Positions 16,997-25,510 of a stretch of DNA of 51,241 bases are shown here, piece after piece. The notes under the pieces are model-generated. The model was not told where the DNA came from. It saw only the letters and a program-made list of their open reading frames with translations, and did not search any database. This DNA is from JBKQHQ01 sp052148715 (GTDB taxonomy: Bacteria > Pseudomonadota > Alphaproteobacteria > Rhizobiales > Xanthobacteraceae). A program made the position numbers and the translations under genes. The stretch covers positions 1-51,241 of the forward strand of contig JBKQHQ010000177.1 of the NCBI GenBank assembly GCA_052148715.1, given 5' to 3'. Position 1 is the first letter of the stretch, and each line of letters begins with the position of its first letter.

Positions 16997-17090
16997 CGTC
17001 ATGGCCGTGCCTGTCATGGCCATCCACGACTTCCTTGGTGCTTTGCAGCGCAATAAGACGTGGATGCCCGCGACGAGCGCGGGCATGACG
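16997..17090. repeat. palindromic intergenic repeat, family C
   Basis: A 94-bp inverted structure. CGTCATGGCCGTGCC...ATCCACG at the left is the imperfect complement of CGTGGATGCCCGC...GGGCATGACG at the right. The pattern GTGGATGCCCGCGACGAGCG followed by CGGGCATGACG is typical of rhizobial intergenic palindromes. It lies between the convergent hydrolase and VOC genes and could terminate transcription both ways. Confidence 0.7.
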
Positions 17091-17095
17091 AAACA

Positions 17096-17449
17096 TCACG
17101 GGCGCGGCCAGGCAAAGCTGAGCTCGTGGCCGTCCGGGTCGGTCAGGTGGAAGAACCGCTCGCCCCATTCGGCGTCGCGCGGCGCCGTGTCGGGACGATG
17201 GCCGGCCGCGACCACCTTCGCATAAAGAGCGTCGACGTCGGAATCGTAGAAGATGACGCGGCCCCACCACGACCAGGTCCGCTCGGCCGGCTGGACGATG
17301 AGATTGAGATAGTTGTTCCCGGCGCGAAAGCTCGTGAACGCCGCATCCTCGCCGCCGTGAACGATGTCAAATCCCAGCAGGCGATAGAAGCGGACCGCAC
17401 GGGGCATGTCGTGGGTGGCGAGCGTGATGGCGCTGATGCTCTCGATCAT
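17096..17449 (-). CDS. VOC-superfamily (glyoxalase/dioxygenase-like) protein
   Basis: A 117-residue protein with one vicinal-oxygen-chelate domain: MIESISAITLATHDMPRAVRFYRLLGF at the start and FFHLTDPDGHELSFAWPRP at the end, the latter with the metal-ligand Glu of the fold. The first ligand position (His in THDM) is also present. It could be a glyoxalase-like isomerase, epimerase or small-molecule binder. It is the last gene of the minus-strand SDR-ALDH-VOC run, 58 bp after the aldehyde dehydrogenase. The start at 17449 has GGGAG upstream; the open frame continuing to 17956 is a shadow of the dehydrogenase. Confidence 0.85.
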   Translation of the reverse strand: MIESISAITLATHDMPRAVRFYRLLGFDIVHGGEDAAFTSFRAGNNYLNLIVQPAERTWSWWGRVIFYDSDVDALYAKVVAAGHRPDTAPRDAEWGERFFHLTDPDGHELSFAWPRP

Positions 17450-17507
17450 CAAAAAATGCTCCCGATCGCCGGCACGCGATACCGCCGGTGAAACAGCGGC
17501 CGCGCCG

Positions 17508-19064
17508 TCATCCCTCGACGTCGAACCTGACGCCTTGGGCGAGCGGCAGCTGCATTCCGAAATTGATCGTGTTGGTCGCCCGCCGCATATAGGCCTTCCA
17601 GGAGTCCGATCCCGCCTCGCGGCCGCCGCCGGTCTCTTTCTCGCCCCCGAAGGCGCCGCCGATCTCGGCGCCCGAGGGGCCGATGTTGACGTTGGCGATG
17701 CCGCAGTCCGAGCCGATGCATGAGATAAATCTCTCCGCCTCGCGCAGGTCGAGGGTGAAGATCGAGGAGGAGAGGCCGGCGCCGACCGCGTTGTGCAGGC
17801 GGATCGCCTCGTCGAGATCGCAGTAGCGCATGACGTAGAGGACGGGGGCAAACGTCTCGCGCAGCACCGGACCGGTCTGCTCCGGCATCTCGCAGACGAC
17901 CGGACGCACGTAATAGGCGTCCTCCCCGCCAATGCCCGTGATGCGTTCGCCGCCATGGATTTGGCCGCCGGCCTCGCGCGCCTCCGCCAGCGCCCGCTGC
18001 ATGCCCGCGAAGGCGTGCGCGTCGATCAGCGGCCCGACCAGGGTTCCGCGGTCGCGCGGGTCGCCGACGCTCGCCGACGCGTAGATCTGTAAGAGCCGCG
18101 GCAGGAAGCGATCGTACAGGCTCTCGTGCACGAACAGCCTTCGCAGCGTCGTGCAGCGCTGGCCCGCGGTGCCCATGGCGGCGAAGGCGATGGCGCGAAG
18201 CGCGAGCTTTAGATCGGCCGACGGCGCGACGATCGCAGCGTTGTTGCCGCCGAGCTCGAGGATCGCGCGCGCGAACCGGGCGGCGAGGCGCGGGCCGACC
18301 GCGCGGCCCATCGCCGTCGAGCCGGTGGCCGATACCAGGCTCACGCGCGGGTCGTCGACGAGCGCCTCGCCGAGATCGCGGCCGCCGATCAGCAACTCGG
18401 ACAACCCGTCGGGCGCTTCCTCGAAGCCGGCGACGGCACGCCGCACGATCGCCTGGACGGCAAGGGCGGTGAGCGGCGTTTTCTCCGACGGCTTCCACAC
18501 CACCGGGTCGCCGCAGATGAAGGCGAGCGCGGCATTCCAGGACCACACCGCGACGGGGAAGTTGAAAGCCGAGATGACGCCGCAGACGCCGAGCGGATGC
18601 CAGGTCTCCATCATCCGGTGCTCGGCGCGCTCGGTCGCGATGGTGCGCCCATAGAGCTGGCGCGAAAGGCCGACGGCGAAGTCGCAGATGTCGATCATCT
18701 CCTGGACCTCACCCAGCCCCTCCGACAGGATCTTGCCGGTCTCGAGTGTCACGAGCGTGCCCAGATCTCCCTTGGCATCGCGCAACGCGTCGCCAAGGAG
18801 CCGCACGAACTCGCCGCGCCGCGGCGCCGGCACCAAGCGCCACGCGGCAAAAGCGTCCGCCGCCCGCTCGATGGCCGCGCTCGCTTGCTCCTTGCTGGTG
18901 ATCGGAACGTGTCCGATCACCTCGCCGGTGATCGGCGAGCGGGCGGCCAGCCCGTCGCGCGCGAAGCCGGCGTCGAGCGCGCCGAGCCCGGACAGGATCG
19001 CACGCGCTTCTGAACGAACCGGACCGCGTTGTACGGAGGAATTGCTCATGGTTGCCGCGCTCAC
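17508..19064 (-). CDS. NAD(P)-dependent aldehyde dehydrogenase (ALDH7/antiquitin-like)
   Basis: A 518-residue aldehyde dehydrogenase. The Rossmann and active-site motifs are SAFNFPVAVWSWNAA, VSATGSTAMGRAV, ELGGNNAAIV (general base Glu) and GTAGQRCTTLRR (nucleophile Cys). The last of these matches the ALDH7 branch, whose members include aminoadipate- and piperideine-carboxylate dehydrogenases. It oxidises an aldehyde to an acid. GTG 19064 is a possible start 12 bp after the SDR gene, and ATG at 19049 (MSNSSVQ) is the alternative. Transcribed between the SDR and VOC genes, so it may oxidise the product of the SDR or hydrolase steps (inference). Confidence 0.92.
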   Translation of the reverse strand: MSAATMSNSSVQRGPVRSEARAILSGLGALDAGFARDGLAARSPITGEVIGHVPITSKEQASAAIERAADAFAAWRLVPAPRRGEFVRLLGDALRDAKGDLGTLVTLETGKILSEGLGEVQEMIDICDFAVGLSRQLYGRTIATERAEHRMMETWHPLGVCGVISAFNFPVAVWSWNAALAFICGDPVVWKPSEKTPLTALAVQAIVRRAVAGFEEAPDGLSELLIGGRDLGEALVDDPRVSLVSATGSTAMGRAVGPRLAARFARAILELGGNNAAIVAPSADLKLALRAIAFAAMGTAGQRCTTLRRLFVHESLYDRFLPRLLQIYASASVGDPRDRGTLVGPLIDAHAFAGMQRALAEAREAGGQIHGGERITGIGGEDAYYVRPVVCEMPEQTGPVLRETFAPVLYVMRYCDLDEAIRLHNAVGAGLSSSIFTLDLREAERFISCIGSDCGIANVNIGPSGAEIGGAFGGEKETGGGREAGSDSWKAYMRRATNTINFGMQLPLAQGVRFDVEG

Positions 19065-19076
19065 TCCGAAACGGCG

Positions 19077-19859
19077 TCACACCGCCCTGGTCTCGCCGCC
19101 GTCGAGATCGATCACCGCGCCTTGCAACTGCTCGATGCGGCCCGACGCCATCATGGCGACGAGGCGGCCGACCTCCTCCGGGCGTCCGAAGCGGGCGATG
19201 CGGTGCTCGACGAGCAGGTGCCGGTAGGCTTCCTCGGGCGAGACCTTGTGCGCCGACGCATAATTCTGCACCCGGGCCTGGAAGCGCTCGGTTTCGAAAG
19301 GGCCCGGATGGATGGCATTGACGCGCACGCCGTCCGCGACGCCACGGTCAGCGAGCGCCTTGGTCAACAGCGCGAGCGCCGCGTTGACGCTGCCGCCGAT
19401 GGTGAATTCGCTGCCCGCGGTGCGCCCGCCGTTGCCGGCGATGTTGATGATCGAGCCCTTGGTCTTCTGCAGATGCGGCCAGGCGGCGCGCGACATGCGC
19501 ACATAGCCGAAGAATTTTAGCGCAAATCCGTCGGCCCAATCGGCATCGCTCAGTTTCAGGAAGTCGCCGCGCTTGGTGGCGCCGGCATTGTTGACGAGGA
19601 GGTCGAGCCGGCCGAATTTTCCGATCGCCGTCTCGACGGTCTTCGCGGCCGCCGGCTCGTCGCGCAGATCGGCGAGGCAGACGTGCACGCGCTGTCCCAT
19701 CGCCTCGATCTCGCGAGCGAGGCCGTCGAGCAGATCCTGATTGCGCGCCGTGAGCGCCACATCCATGCCCTCTTCGGCGAGCGCCAGCGCGATCGCCCGC
19801 CCGAGGCCGCGGCTCGCCCCGGTCACCAGCGCGATCTTGCCGGCAAGACCCAGATCCAT
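19077..19859 (-). CDS. short-chain dehydrogenase/reductase lacking the usual Tyr-Lys pair
   Basis: A 260-residue Rossmann-fold SDR. The nucleotide-binding motif TGASRGLG (about residue 13) and NNAG (about 90) are intact. At the place of the catalytic YxxxK the sequence reads GGSVN: Gly155 replaces Tyr and Asn159 replaces Lys. The usual Ser before it is replaced within NIAGNGG. This matches a known divergent SDR branch whose chemistry is unclear. GGAGGG precedes ATG 19859. First gene of the SDR-ALDH-VOC operon and divergent from the enolase-superfamily gene. It may be a dehydrogenase with an altered mechanism, or a non-redox enzyme. Confidence 0.9.
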   Translation of the reverse strand: MDLGLAGKIALVTGASRGLGRAIALALAEEGMDVALTARNQDLLDGLAREIEAMGQRVHVCLADLRDEPAAAKTVETAIGKFGRLDLLVNNAGATKRGDFLKLSDADWADGFALKFFGYVRMSRAAWPHLQKTKGSIINIAGNGGRTAGSEFTIGGSVNAALALLTKALADRGVADGVRVNAIHPGPFETERFQARVQNYASAHKVSPEEAYRHLLVEHRIARFGRPEEVGRLVAMMASGRIEQLQGAVIDLDGGETRAV

Positions 19860-19970
19860 CGTTCCCTCCGCGGCATTCTGTCGAGCGTCATCCGGGCGCG
19901 CGCGCCAGGGCTTGACCCGCGCGGCCATCTTCCCTGAAAAATGGACCGCGGTCCAAGGCGAAAGATTCCC

Positions 19971-21077
19971 ATGAAGATCGCGCGCGTCGAGCCTATTGCG
20001 GTCAGCTTGCCGATGGTCAAGCCCGTCATCATGGCGGGCGAAGAGGTGCGGCGCGCCGACAACGTGCTCGTGCGCGTCGCGTCCGCCGACGGCTTCGTCG
20101 GCTGGGGTGAGGCGGCGTCCGCGCCGACCATGACGGGGGAGACCGTGCCCGGCATGGTCGCCGCCGTGCGCCATCTGGCGTCGGCGCTCGAAGGCCGCGA
20201 CGCCGGCGACATCACCGGCGCGCTCGCGGCGATGCATGGCCGCATGTACGCCAACCATGGCGCCAAGGCCGCGATCGAGATTGCGCTGCATGATCTCCTG
20301 GGCCGGGCGACGCAGCGGCCGGTGCACGTACTCCTCGGCGAGCAGCAGCGCTCCCGCGTTGCCATCCTGCGCGTCATCGGCACCGGCGATCTCGATGATG
20401 ACTTGCGGCAGGCGAAGGAGAAAAAGCAACAAGGCTTCACTGCGTTCAAGATCAAGGTCGGCGTCGACACGCCGGCAGCCGACGCGGAGCGGACACGAAA
20501 GATCTGCGCACTGCTCGGTCCGGATCGTCTGATATCCGCTGACGCCAACCAGGGCTATTCGGTCGCGCAGGCGCTGGCCTACGCGCGCGCGGTCGCGGGC
20601 TGCGGGCTCGGTTTCTTCGAGCAGCCCGTGGATGCGAGCGATCTTGCCGCCATGGCGGAAGTCGCCGCCGCGACCGACGTGCCGATCGGCGCCGATGAGG
20701 GCATCCATTCCGCAGACGACATTCGCCGCCACCACGAAAGCCGCGCGGCGCGCGGCGTGAGCCTCAAGGCCATCAAGCTCGGCGGCCTGCGCGCGGTGGT
20801 GGACGCCGGCCGTCTGTGCGAGGCGCTCGACATGCGCGTCAATGTTTCCTGCAAGACCGGCGAGTCGAGTATCGCTTGCGCCGCTGCCCTGCATGTCGCC
20901 GCGGTGCTGCCGCGGATCGACTGGGCGTTGACGCTCACCCAGTCGGGCCTCGCCGCCGACGTGACCGCGCGGCCGGTCCGCATCGACCACGGCTTCGCCG
21001 ATGTCCTGGACCGTCCGGGCCTCGGCATTGACGTCGATGAGGATCGCCTGCGTCGCCACCGCGTATCAGCAAGTTGA
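19971..21077 (+). CDS. enolase-superfamily enzyme (mandelate racemase/muconate-lactonizing type)
   Basis: A 368-residue protein of the MLE subgroup: N-terminal capping domain, then a barrel with acid-base lysines in FKIKVG, metal ligands in SADANQGYS (Asp), FFEQPVD (Glu) and GADEGIH (Asp), and the second lysine in KAIKLGG. All catalytic positions are present. Such enzymes abstract a proton next to a carboxylate and cycloisomerise, racemise or dehydrate the substrate. It is divergent from the SDR operon with a shared 111-bp promoter region. ATG 19971 is preferred over 19941 because MKIARVEPIAVSLP is the family N-terminus. Confidence 0.92.
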   Translation: MKIARVEPIAVSLPMVKPVIMAGEEVRRADNVLVRVASADGFVGWGEAASAPTMTGETVPGMVAAVRHLASALEGRDAGDITGALAAMHGRMYANHGAKAAIEIALHDLLGRATQRPVHVLLGEQQRSRVAILRVIGTGDLDDDLRQAKEKKQQGFTAFKIKVGVDTPAADAERTRKICALLGPDRLISADANQGYSVAQALAYARAVAGCGLGFFEQPVDASDLAAMAEVAAATDVPIGADEGIHSADDIRRHHESRAARGVSLKAIKLGGLRAVVDAGRLCEALDMRVNVSCKTGESSIACAAALHVAAVLPRIDWALTLTQSGLAADVTARPVRIDHGFADVLDRPGLGIDVDEDRLRRHRVSAS

Positions 21078-21085
21078 TGCCATTC

Positions 21086-21176
21086 CGCTCGTCCCCGCGA
21101 AAGCGGGGACCCGGCGCTTTATCAACCTTTGTTTACAAACTTTTTTCTGGGTCCCCGCTTTCGCGGGGAAGAGCGG
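21086..21176. repeat. inverted repeat element, family B (copy 1)
   Basis: Two inverted arms, each itself a hairpin: CGTCCCCGCGAAAGCGGGG at the left and CCCCGCTTTCGCGGGGAAG at the right, separated by an AT-rich centre (TTTGTTTACAAACTTTTTT). The same arms recur at 23236-23325. It fills the gap between the convergent enolase-superfamily and FAD-monooxygenase genes and could stop transcription from both sides. Confidence 0.8.
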
Positions 21177-21198
21177 CTAAAGGGGGCAAAAACTCTGC

Positions 21199-22392
21199 TC
21201 ACCTCACTGCCGCGGCGGCGCGCAAGCCTTCGATCATCGAGGTGCGCAGCAGATAGGCGCGCGCCTTGTCGGGGTCGGCGGCGGTGTCATGCAGCTCGGT
21301 GAGCCGTTCGGCGCGCAGCCGCTCGTCGCGTTCCTCGATCACGCGCTTGTTCTGGATCGTCATCGCCTGCAGAAAGTCGTTGGCGACGGTGCGGCGGCGC
21401 CGGTCGTAGAGGTCGAGCTCCGTCTCCGGGGCGGAGCCGTCCAACACGCGGCCGAGCGTCTGCGCCACGCTGACGGCGTCATGGATGCCGAAATTCATGC
21501 CCATGCCGCCCAGCGGGTTGTTGACATGCGCGGCATCGCCGGCGAGCAGCACGCGGCCGACGCGGTAGGTCTTCGCGACCCGCTGATGCACGGTGTAGAG
21601 GTTGGTGTGCATCACGTCGTAGGGCTCGTCCGCGGCGATGAAGCCCTGCAGGCGCCGCTGCGCGTTGCCGTGATCGAGCAGATCGCGCTCCTCTTCGGCG
21701 GGCTGCGTCGGAAAGACGACCCGCCAATGCCCCGGCGGGCCCTTTCCCGGCACCTTGAACAGTGCGCACCATTCATTCGGGTCGGAGACGTAGGAGCTAT
21801 AGGCGTAGCCTTGCCGCTCGAAATCATAGGGGTTGGTGATGACGAGGAAACGCTCCGGATAGGTGAACCCTTCGAATACGATGTCCTGCGATTTGCGCAC
21901 GACACTGCGTCCGCCGTCGGCCCCGATCACGAAGGCCGCGCGAAAAGCATCGCCGTCGAGCGTGCGCACCGTCACGCCGTCGCTGTCCTGCTCGACCGAG
22001 GTGACCTCCGCGTCGAATCGGATCGAGAAGCCGGGTCTGCCGCCGAGCTTGTCGAGCAGGACGCGCACGAGCTTGTGCTGCTCGCATTGCAGGCGATACG
22101 GATAGGGCGTCACATCGGCGAGCAGGCTCAGGTCGAATTCGGCCACGAGACCCTCGCGCCGCCCCCAGAACTGCCAGCGTTGCGCGATGATGCCGAGATC
22201 GTGCAGGCGTTGCGTCACGCCGCTTGCGGCGAACATTTCAAGGGTGGGTGGATGAAACGTCGAGGCGCGCGGATCCTCGAACGGCTCGGCGTGCCGCTCA
22301 AGGACGACGACAGGCACGCCGCGCCCGGCGAGGAACAGAGCGGCGGTGAGGCCGGTCGGGCCGGCGCCGACGATGATGACGGGGACGTCCAT
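21199..22392 (-). CDS. FAD-dependent aromatic-ring monooxygenase (PheA/TfdB-like)
   Basis: A 397-residue class A flavoprotein monooxygenase. FAD motifs are VIIVGAGPTGLTAALFLA at the N-terminus, FVIGADGGRSVVRK (the DG motif) and VLLAGDAAHVNNPLGGMGMNFG. These enzymes hydroxylate phenols or related heteroaromatics using NAD(P)H. It lacks the C-terminal thioredoxin-like domain of phenol hydroxylases. It starts 12 bp after the Asp/Glu-racemase-family gene on the same strand, so the two form an operon. ATG 22392 has GGAG upstream. Confidence 0.93.
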   Translation of the reverse strand: MDVPVIIVGAGPTGLTAALFLAGRGVPVVVLERHAEPFEDPRASTFHPPTLEMFAASGVTQRLHDLGIIAQRWQFWGRREGLVAEFDLSLLADVTPYPYRLQCEQHKLVRVLLDKLGGRPGFSIRFDAEVTSVEQDSDGVTVRTLDGDAFRAAFVIGADGGRSVVRKSQDIVFEGFTYPERFLVITNPYDFERQGYAYSSYVSDPNEWCALFKVPGKGPPGHWRVVFPTQPAEEERDLLDHGNAQRRLQGFIAADEPYDVMHTNLYTVHQRVAKTYRVGRVLLAGDAAHVNNPLGGMGMNFGIHDAVSVAQTLGRVLDGSAPETELDLYDRRRRTVANDFLQAMTIQNKRVIEERDERLRAERLTELHDTAADPDKARAYLLRTSMIEGLRAAAAVR

Positions 22393-22404
22393 ATTTGGTC
22401 TCCG

Positions 22405-23148
22405 TCAAAATTCCTCGAGGATGCGGCCGCAGCCGTAGACGCGGTCTTCGATGCCGCACTGGCGCAACGCGTCCCAGTAGGTGACCGCATTGATCGCCAG
22501 CACCGGTTTGCCGAGCCAACGTTCCGCCTCGGCCGCGACCGCCACCGTCGGCAGCGCCGTGCCGACCTGCAGCAGCGCATCGATATCGGGCCCGTCGAGC
22601 TCCTGCAGCGAGCGGCGGATCTCGTCGCTGCCGACCTGGGCGATCAGACGCGGGGAGGTGCATTTGAGGCCCTTGAGCCTGACGATGTCGAAGCCCGCCT
22701 GCGTCAGATAGAGGCGAACCATCTCGTCGCCGCGCGGCTGATGCGGCGTGAGGACGGCGATGCGTTTTGCCCCGTAGGCCTTGAGCGCCGCGACCGCCGC
22801 GGTCGAACCCATGGAGATGCCGACGCCGGCCTGGCGCGCAAGCTCTTGCTGCAGCTTGGCGGCGGCCTCGACCCCGCCCCAAAACGTCTCGAGCGCGATG
22901 CCGATGATGAGATGGTCGGGACTGGCGGTCATGATCTGATCGACCGCCACCACCATGCCTTCGCGCATGGCTTGCATGTGCTCGAAGAAGGCCGCCTCCG
23001 TATTGAGCGGCCGTTCCCTGATGGTGGCGCGCCCCGTATGGTTGGTGACGCCGCGCGGCCGCAGCAGCTCGCATTCCGGCTGCACCGTGGTGTTCGTCGA
23101 CGGCACCACGATGCCGATGCGCTTGCGAAACCCCAGTGTATCCGTCAC
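22405..23148 (-). CDS. Asp/Glu racemase-superfamily enzyme (maleate isomerase/arylmalonate decarboxylase-like)
   Basis: A 247-residue protein that begins RKRIGIVVPSTNTTVQPE, the hallmark of the maleate cis-trans isomerase/arylmalonate decarboxylase branch, with later STAAVAALKAYGAKRIAVLTPH and LAINAVTYWDALR. The spots where maleate isomerase has its paired cysteines read ALETFWGG and NAVTYW, so the usual two-Cys chemistry is not evident and the reaction is uncertain. GTG 23148 is chosen because AAGGGAG lies about seven bases upstream; the open frame to 23244 overlaps a repeat. It leads an operon with the FAD monooxygenase and is divergent from the CoA transferase. Confidence 0.85.
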   Translation of the reverse strand: MTDTLGFRKRIGIVVPSTNTTVQPECELLRPRGVTNHTGRATIRERPLNTEAAFFEHMQAMREGMVVAVDQIMTASPDHLIIGIALETFWGGVEAAAKLQQELARQAGVGISMGSTAAVAALKAYGAKRIAVLTPHQPRGDEMVRLYLTQAGFDIVRLKGLKCTSPRLIAQVGSDEIRRSLQELDGPDIDALLQVGTALPTVAVAAEAERWLGKPVLAINAVTYWDALRQCGIEDRVYGCGRILEEF

Positions 23149-23235
23149 GCTTGCTCCCTTCGGTGCGCAAGCGAGGATACACGGTGCCGGCGCGGTCTCA
23201 AGGCTGCATTCGCGCTGCGGGGCGCGGCGTTCTAA

Positions 23236-23325
23236 CCCGCTCATCCCCGCGAAAGCGGGGATCTAGTCCGTGCTGCGAGTCCGTGATCGCGAGCTGGGTG
23301 CCCGCTTTCGCGGGGATGAGCGGGG
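23236..23325. repeat. inverted repeat element, family B (copy 2)
   Basis: Same design as 21086-21176. The left arm is CTCATCCCCGCGAAAGCGGG and the right arm is CCCGCTTTCGCGGGGATGAG, separated by about 40 bp. The right arm ends within the G-run that provides the likely ribosome site of the CoA transferase at 23338, so its hairpin could influence that gene's translation (inference). Confidence 0.8.
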
Positions 23326-23337
23326 GGTGACGGAAGC

Positions 23338-24531
23338 ATGACCAGGCCGACGGCGTCGAGCGCATTGTCGCATCTACGCGTGCTCGATCTCACGCGGGTG
23401 CGTGCCGGGCCGACCTGCTGCCGCATCCTCGCCGATTTCGGTGCCGACGTGATCAAGATCGAGGCGCCGCCCGGCGTCGATCCCAACGACACCATCAGCG
23501 GCCGGCGCGACGGCTACGACATGATCAATCTGCACCGCAACAAGCGGTCGCTGACGCTCAACCTCAAGGAGGCCGAAGGCCGCGCGGTGTTCTTGCGGCT
23601 CGTGACCAAGGCCGACGTGGTGGTGGAGAATTTCCGTCCCGACGTGAAGGACCGGCTCGGCATCGGCTACGCGGTGCTGGAGGCGGAAAACCCGCGCATC
23701 ATTCTCGCCTCGATCTCCGGATTCGGCGAGACCGGCCCCTATCGCACGCGCGCAGGCTTTGATCAGATCGCGCAGGGGATGGGCGGGCTCATGAGCGTGA
23801 CGGGGGAGCCGGGAGCGGGTCCGATGCGCGCCGGCATCGCCGTCGCCGATTCCTCGGCCGGCAACTATGCGGCGATCGGCATCCTCATCGCGCTCGCCGA
23901 GCGTGAAAAATCCGGGCGCGGGCAGTGGGTGCAAACCTCGCTGTTGCAAGCCCAGATCGCCATGATGGACTTTCAGGCGGCGCGTTATCTGGTCGACGGC
24001 GAAGTGCCCGGGCCGGCCGGCAACGATCACCCATTCTCGACGCCGATGGGCGTCATGCAAACCGCCGACGGCCACATCAATATCGGGGTCGGCGGCGATC
24101 GCCAGTGGCGCGACCTGTGCGCCGTCATGGCGCGGCCCGACCTCGCCGCGCATGCCGACTACACGACGCAGGCCGACCGGCTGCGCAACCGTCCGGCCCT
24201 CAAGCGCGAGCTGGCGGAGATCTTCAAGGCGCGCACCAGCGCCGACTGGCTGCAGGCACTCGAAGCCGCGGGCGTTCCCGCCGGTCCGATCTACCGGGTC
24301 GACGAGGTGTTCGCGGACCCGCAAGTCCAGCACCTCGGGATCGCCGTGCCGTGTCATCACCGAACGCGCGGCGACATCCGGGTCGTCGGCCAGCCGCTGG
24401 CGATGTCGCGCACGCCCCCTGGCGTCGAGACCATGATTCCCCGGCTCGGCGAGCACACCGAGGAGATCCTCACCGAGGCCGGTTACGACGCGGCCGATAT
24501 CGCACGGCTGCGCACCGCCAAGGTGGTATGA
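23338..24531 (+). CDS. CoA transferase, family III (CaiB/BaiF)
   Basis: A 397-residue acyl-CoA transferase that would move CoA between carboxylic acids. The family N-terminus is LRVLDLTRVRAGPTCCRILADFGADVIKIE. The catalytic Asp is expected in AGFDQIAQGMGGLMSVTG, and GRGQWVQTSLLQAQIAMM is also typical. The chain has normal length and no gaps. It is the first gene of a three-gene run with an alpha/beta hydrolase and a VOC protein; ATG 24528 of the next frame overlaps its stop. It probably activates a catabolic acid to its CoA ester; the acid is unknown. Confidence 0.93.
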   Translation: MTRPTASSALSHLRVLDLTRVRAGPTCCRILADFGADVIKIEAPPGVDPNDTISGRRDGYDMINLHRNKRSLTLNLKEAEGRAVFLRLVTKADVVVENFRPDVKDRLGIGYAVLEAENPRIILASISGFGETGPYRTRAGFDQIAQGMGGLMSVTGEPGAGPMRAGIAVADSSAGNYAAIGILIALAEREKSGRGQWVQTSLLQAQIAMMDFQAARYLVDGEVPGPAGNDHPFSTPMGVMQTADGHINIGVGGDRQWRDLCAVMARPDLAAHADYTTQADRLRNRPALKRELAEIFKARTSADWLQALEAAGVPAGPIYRVDEVFADPQVQHLGIAVPCHHRTRGDIRVVGQPLAMSRTPPGVETMIPRLGEHTEEILTEAGYDAADIARLRTAKVV

Positions 24532-24569
24532 AGGAATCGAACGATGCCAATCTCAGAAGCGAGCGCACC

Positions 24570-25448
24570 ATGCCCCATCTGACAATCGACGACGGCGTCA
24601 AGCTGTATTACGAGGAGACCGGCTCCGGCATTCCAATCGTGTTCGTGCACGAGTTCGCCGGCGATTGCCGCTCCTACGAGCAGCAAGTGCGCTATTTCAG
24701 CCGCTACTACCGCTGCGTCACGTTCAACGCGCGCGGCTATCCGCCATCGGATGTGCCGGACAAGGTCGACGCCTATTCGCAGGCCCGCGCCCGCGACGAC
24801 ATTCGCGCCGTGCTCGATGCGCTCGCCATCGATCGCGCGCATATCGTCGGCCTGTCCATGGGCGGCTTCGCCACGGTCCATTTCGGGTTCACGTATCAGG
24901 CGCGCGCCCGCTCGCTCGTGATCGCCGGCTGCGGCTATGGCGCCGCGCCCGACAAGCGGGCGCAATTCATCGAGGAGACCGAGGCGGCCGCTACCCGCTT
25001 CGAGACGCTCGGCATGGAGCAGGCGGCGCAGGCCTATGCGCTTTCTCCTTCACGCGTGCAGCTGCAGAACAAGGACCCGCGCGGCTTTCGCGAGTTCGCC
25101 GCTCAGCTCGCGCAGCATTCCGCCCGCGGCTCGGCCTTGACCATGCGCGGCGTGCAGATGCGGCGCCCGTCGCTGTTCGAACTCGTCGACCAGCTCAAGA
25201 CCATCAGCGCGCCGACCTTGATCATGACCGGCGACGAGGACTGGTCCTGCCACGAGCCGGCGCTCCTGCTCAAGCGCGCGATCCCGACCGCGGCGCTGAT
25301 CGTGATGCCGAACAGCGGCCACGCCATCAATCTCGAGGAGCCGGCCGCCTTCAACGCCCACCTGGCCGACTTCTTCCACGCCGTCGATGTCGGCCGCTGG
25401 CCGCCGCGCGACCCGCGCGCATTTGCCCCCTCGATTCTGGGGCGGTAG
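24570..25448 (+). CDS. alpha/beta hydrolase
   Basis: A 292-residue hydrolase of the enol-lactonase/haloperoxidase type: PIVFVHEFAGDCRSY (oxyanion), nucleophile elbow GLSMGGFA, acid in MTGDEDWSC and His in NSGHAINLEEPAAFN. The triad is complete. The start is uncertain. MPHLTIDDGVKLYYEE at 24570 fits the family N-terminus, whereas ATG 24528 overlaps the CoA transferase stop and has AAGGTGG too close to it. It lies between the CoA transferase and VOC genes and may hydrolyse a lactone, ester or diketone intermediate (inference). Confidence 0.88.
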   Translation: MPHLTIDDGVKLYYEETGSGIPIVFVHEFAGDCRSYEQQVRYFSRYYRCVTFNARGYPPSDVPDKVDAYSQARARDDIRAVLDALAIDRAHIVGLSMGGFATVHFGFTYQARARSLVIAGCGYGAAPDKRAQFIEETEAAATRFETLGMEQAAQAYALSPSRVQLQNKDPRGFREFAAQLAQHSARGSALTMRGVQMRRPSLFELVDQLKTISAPTLIMTGDEDWSCHEPALLLKRAIPTAALIVMPNSGHAINLEEPAAFNAHLADFFHAVDVGRWPPRDPRAFAPSILGR

Positions 25449-25510
25449 CCTATATTGGGTACCTTGACCGTGCCGGGGCGCTATCGGCGCCCGGAGCTTG
25501 GAGGATGCGC

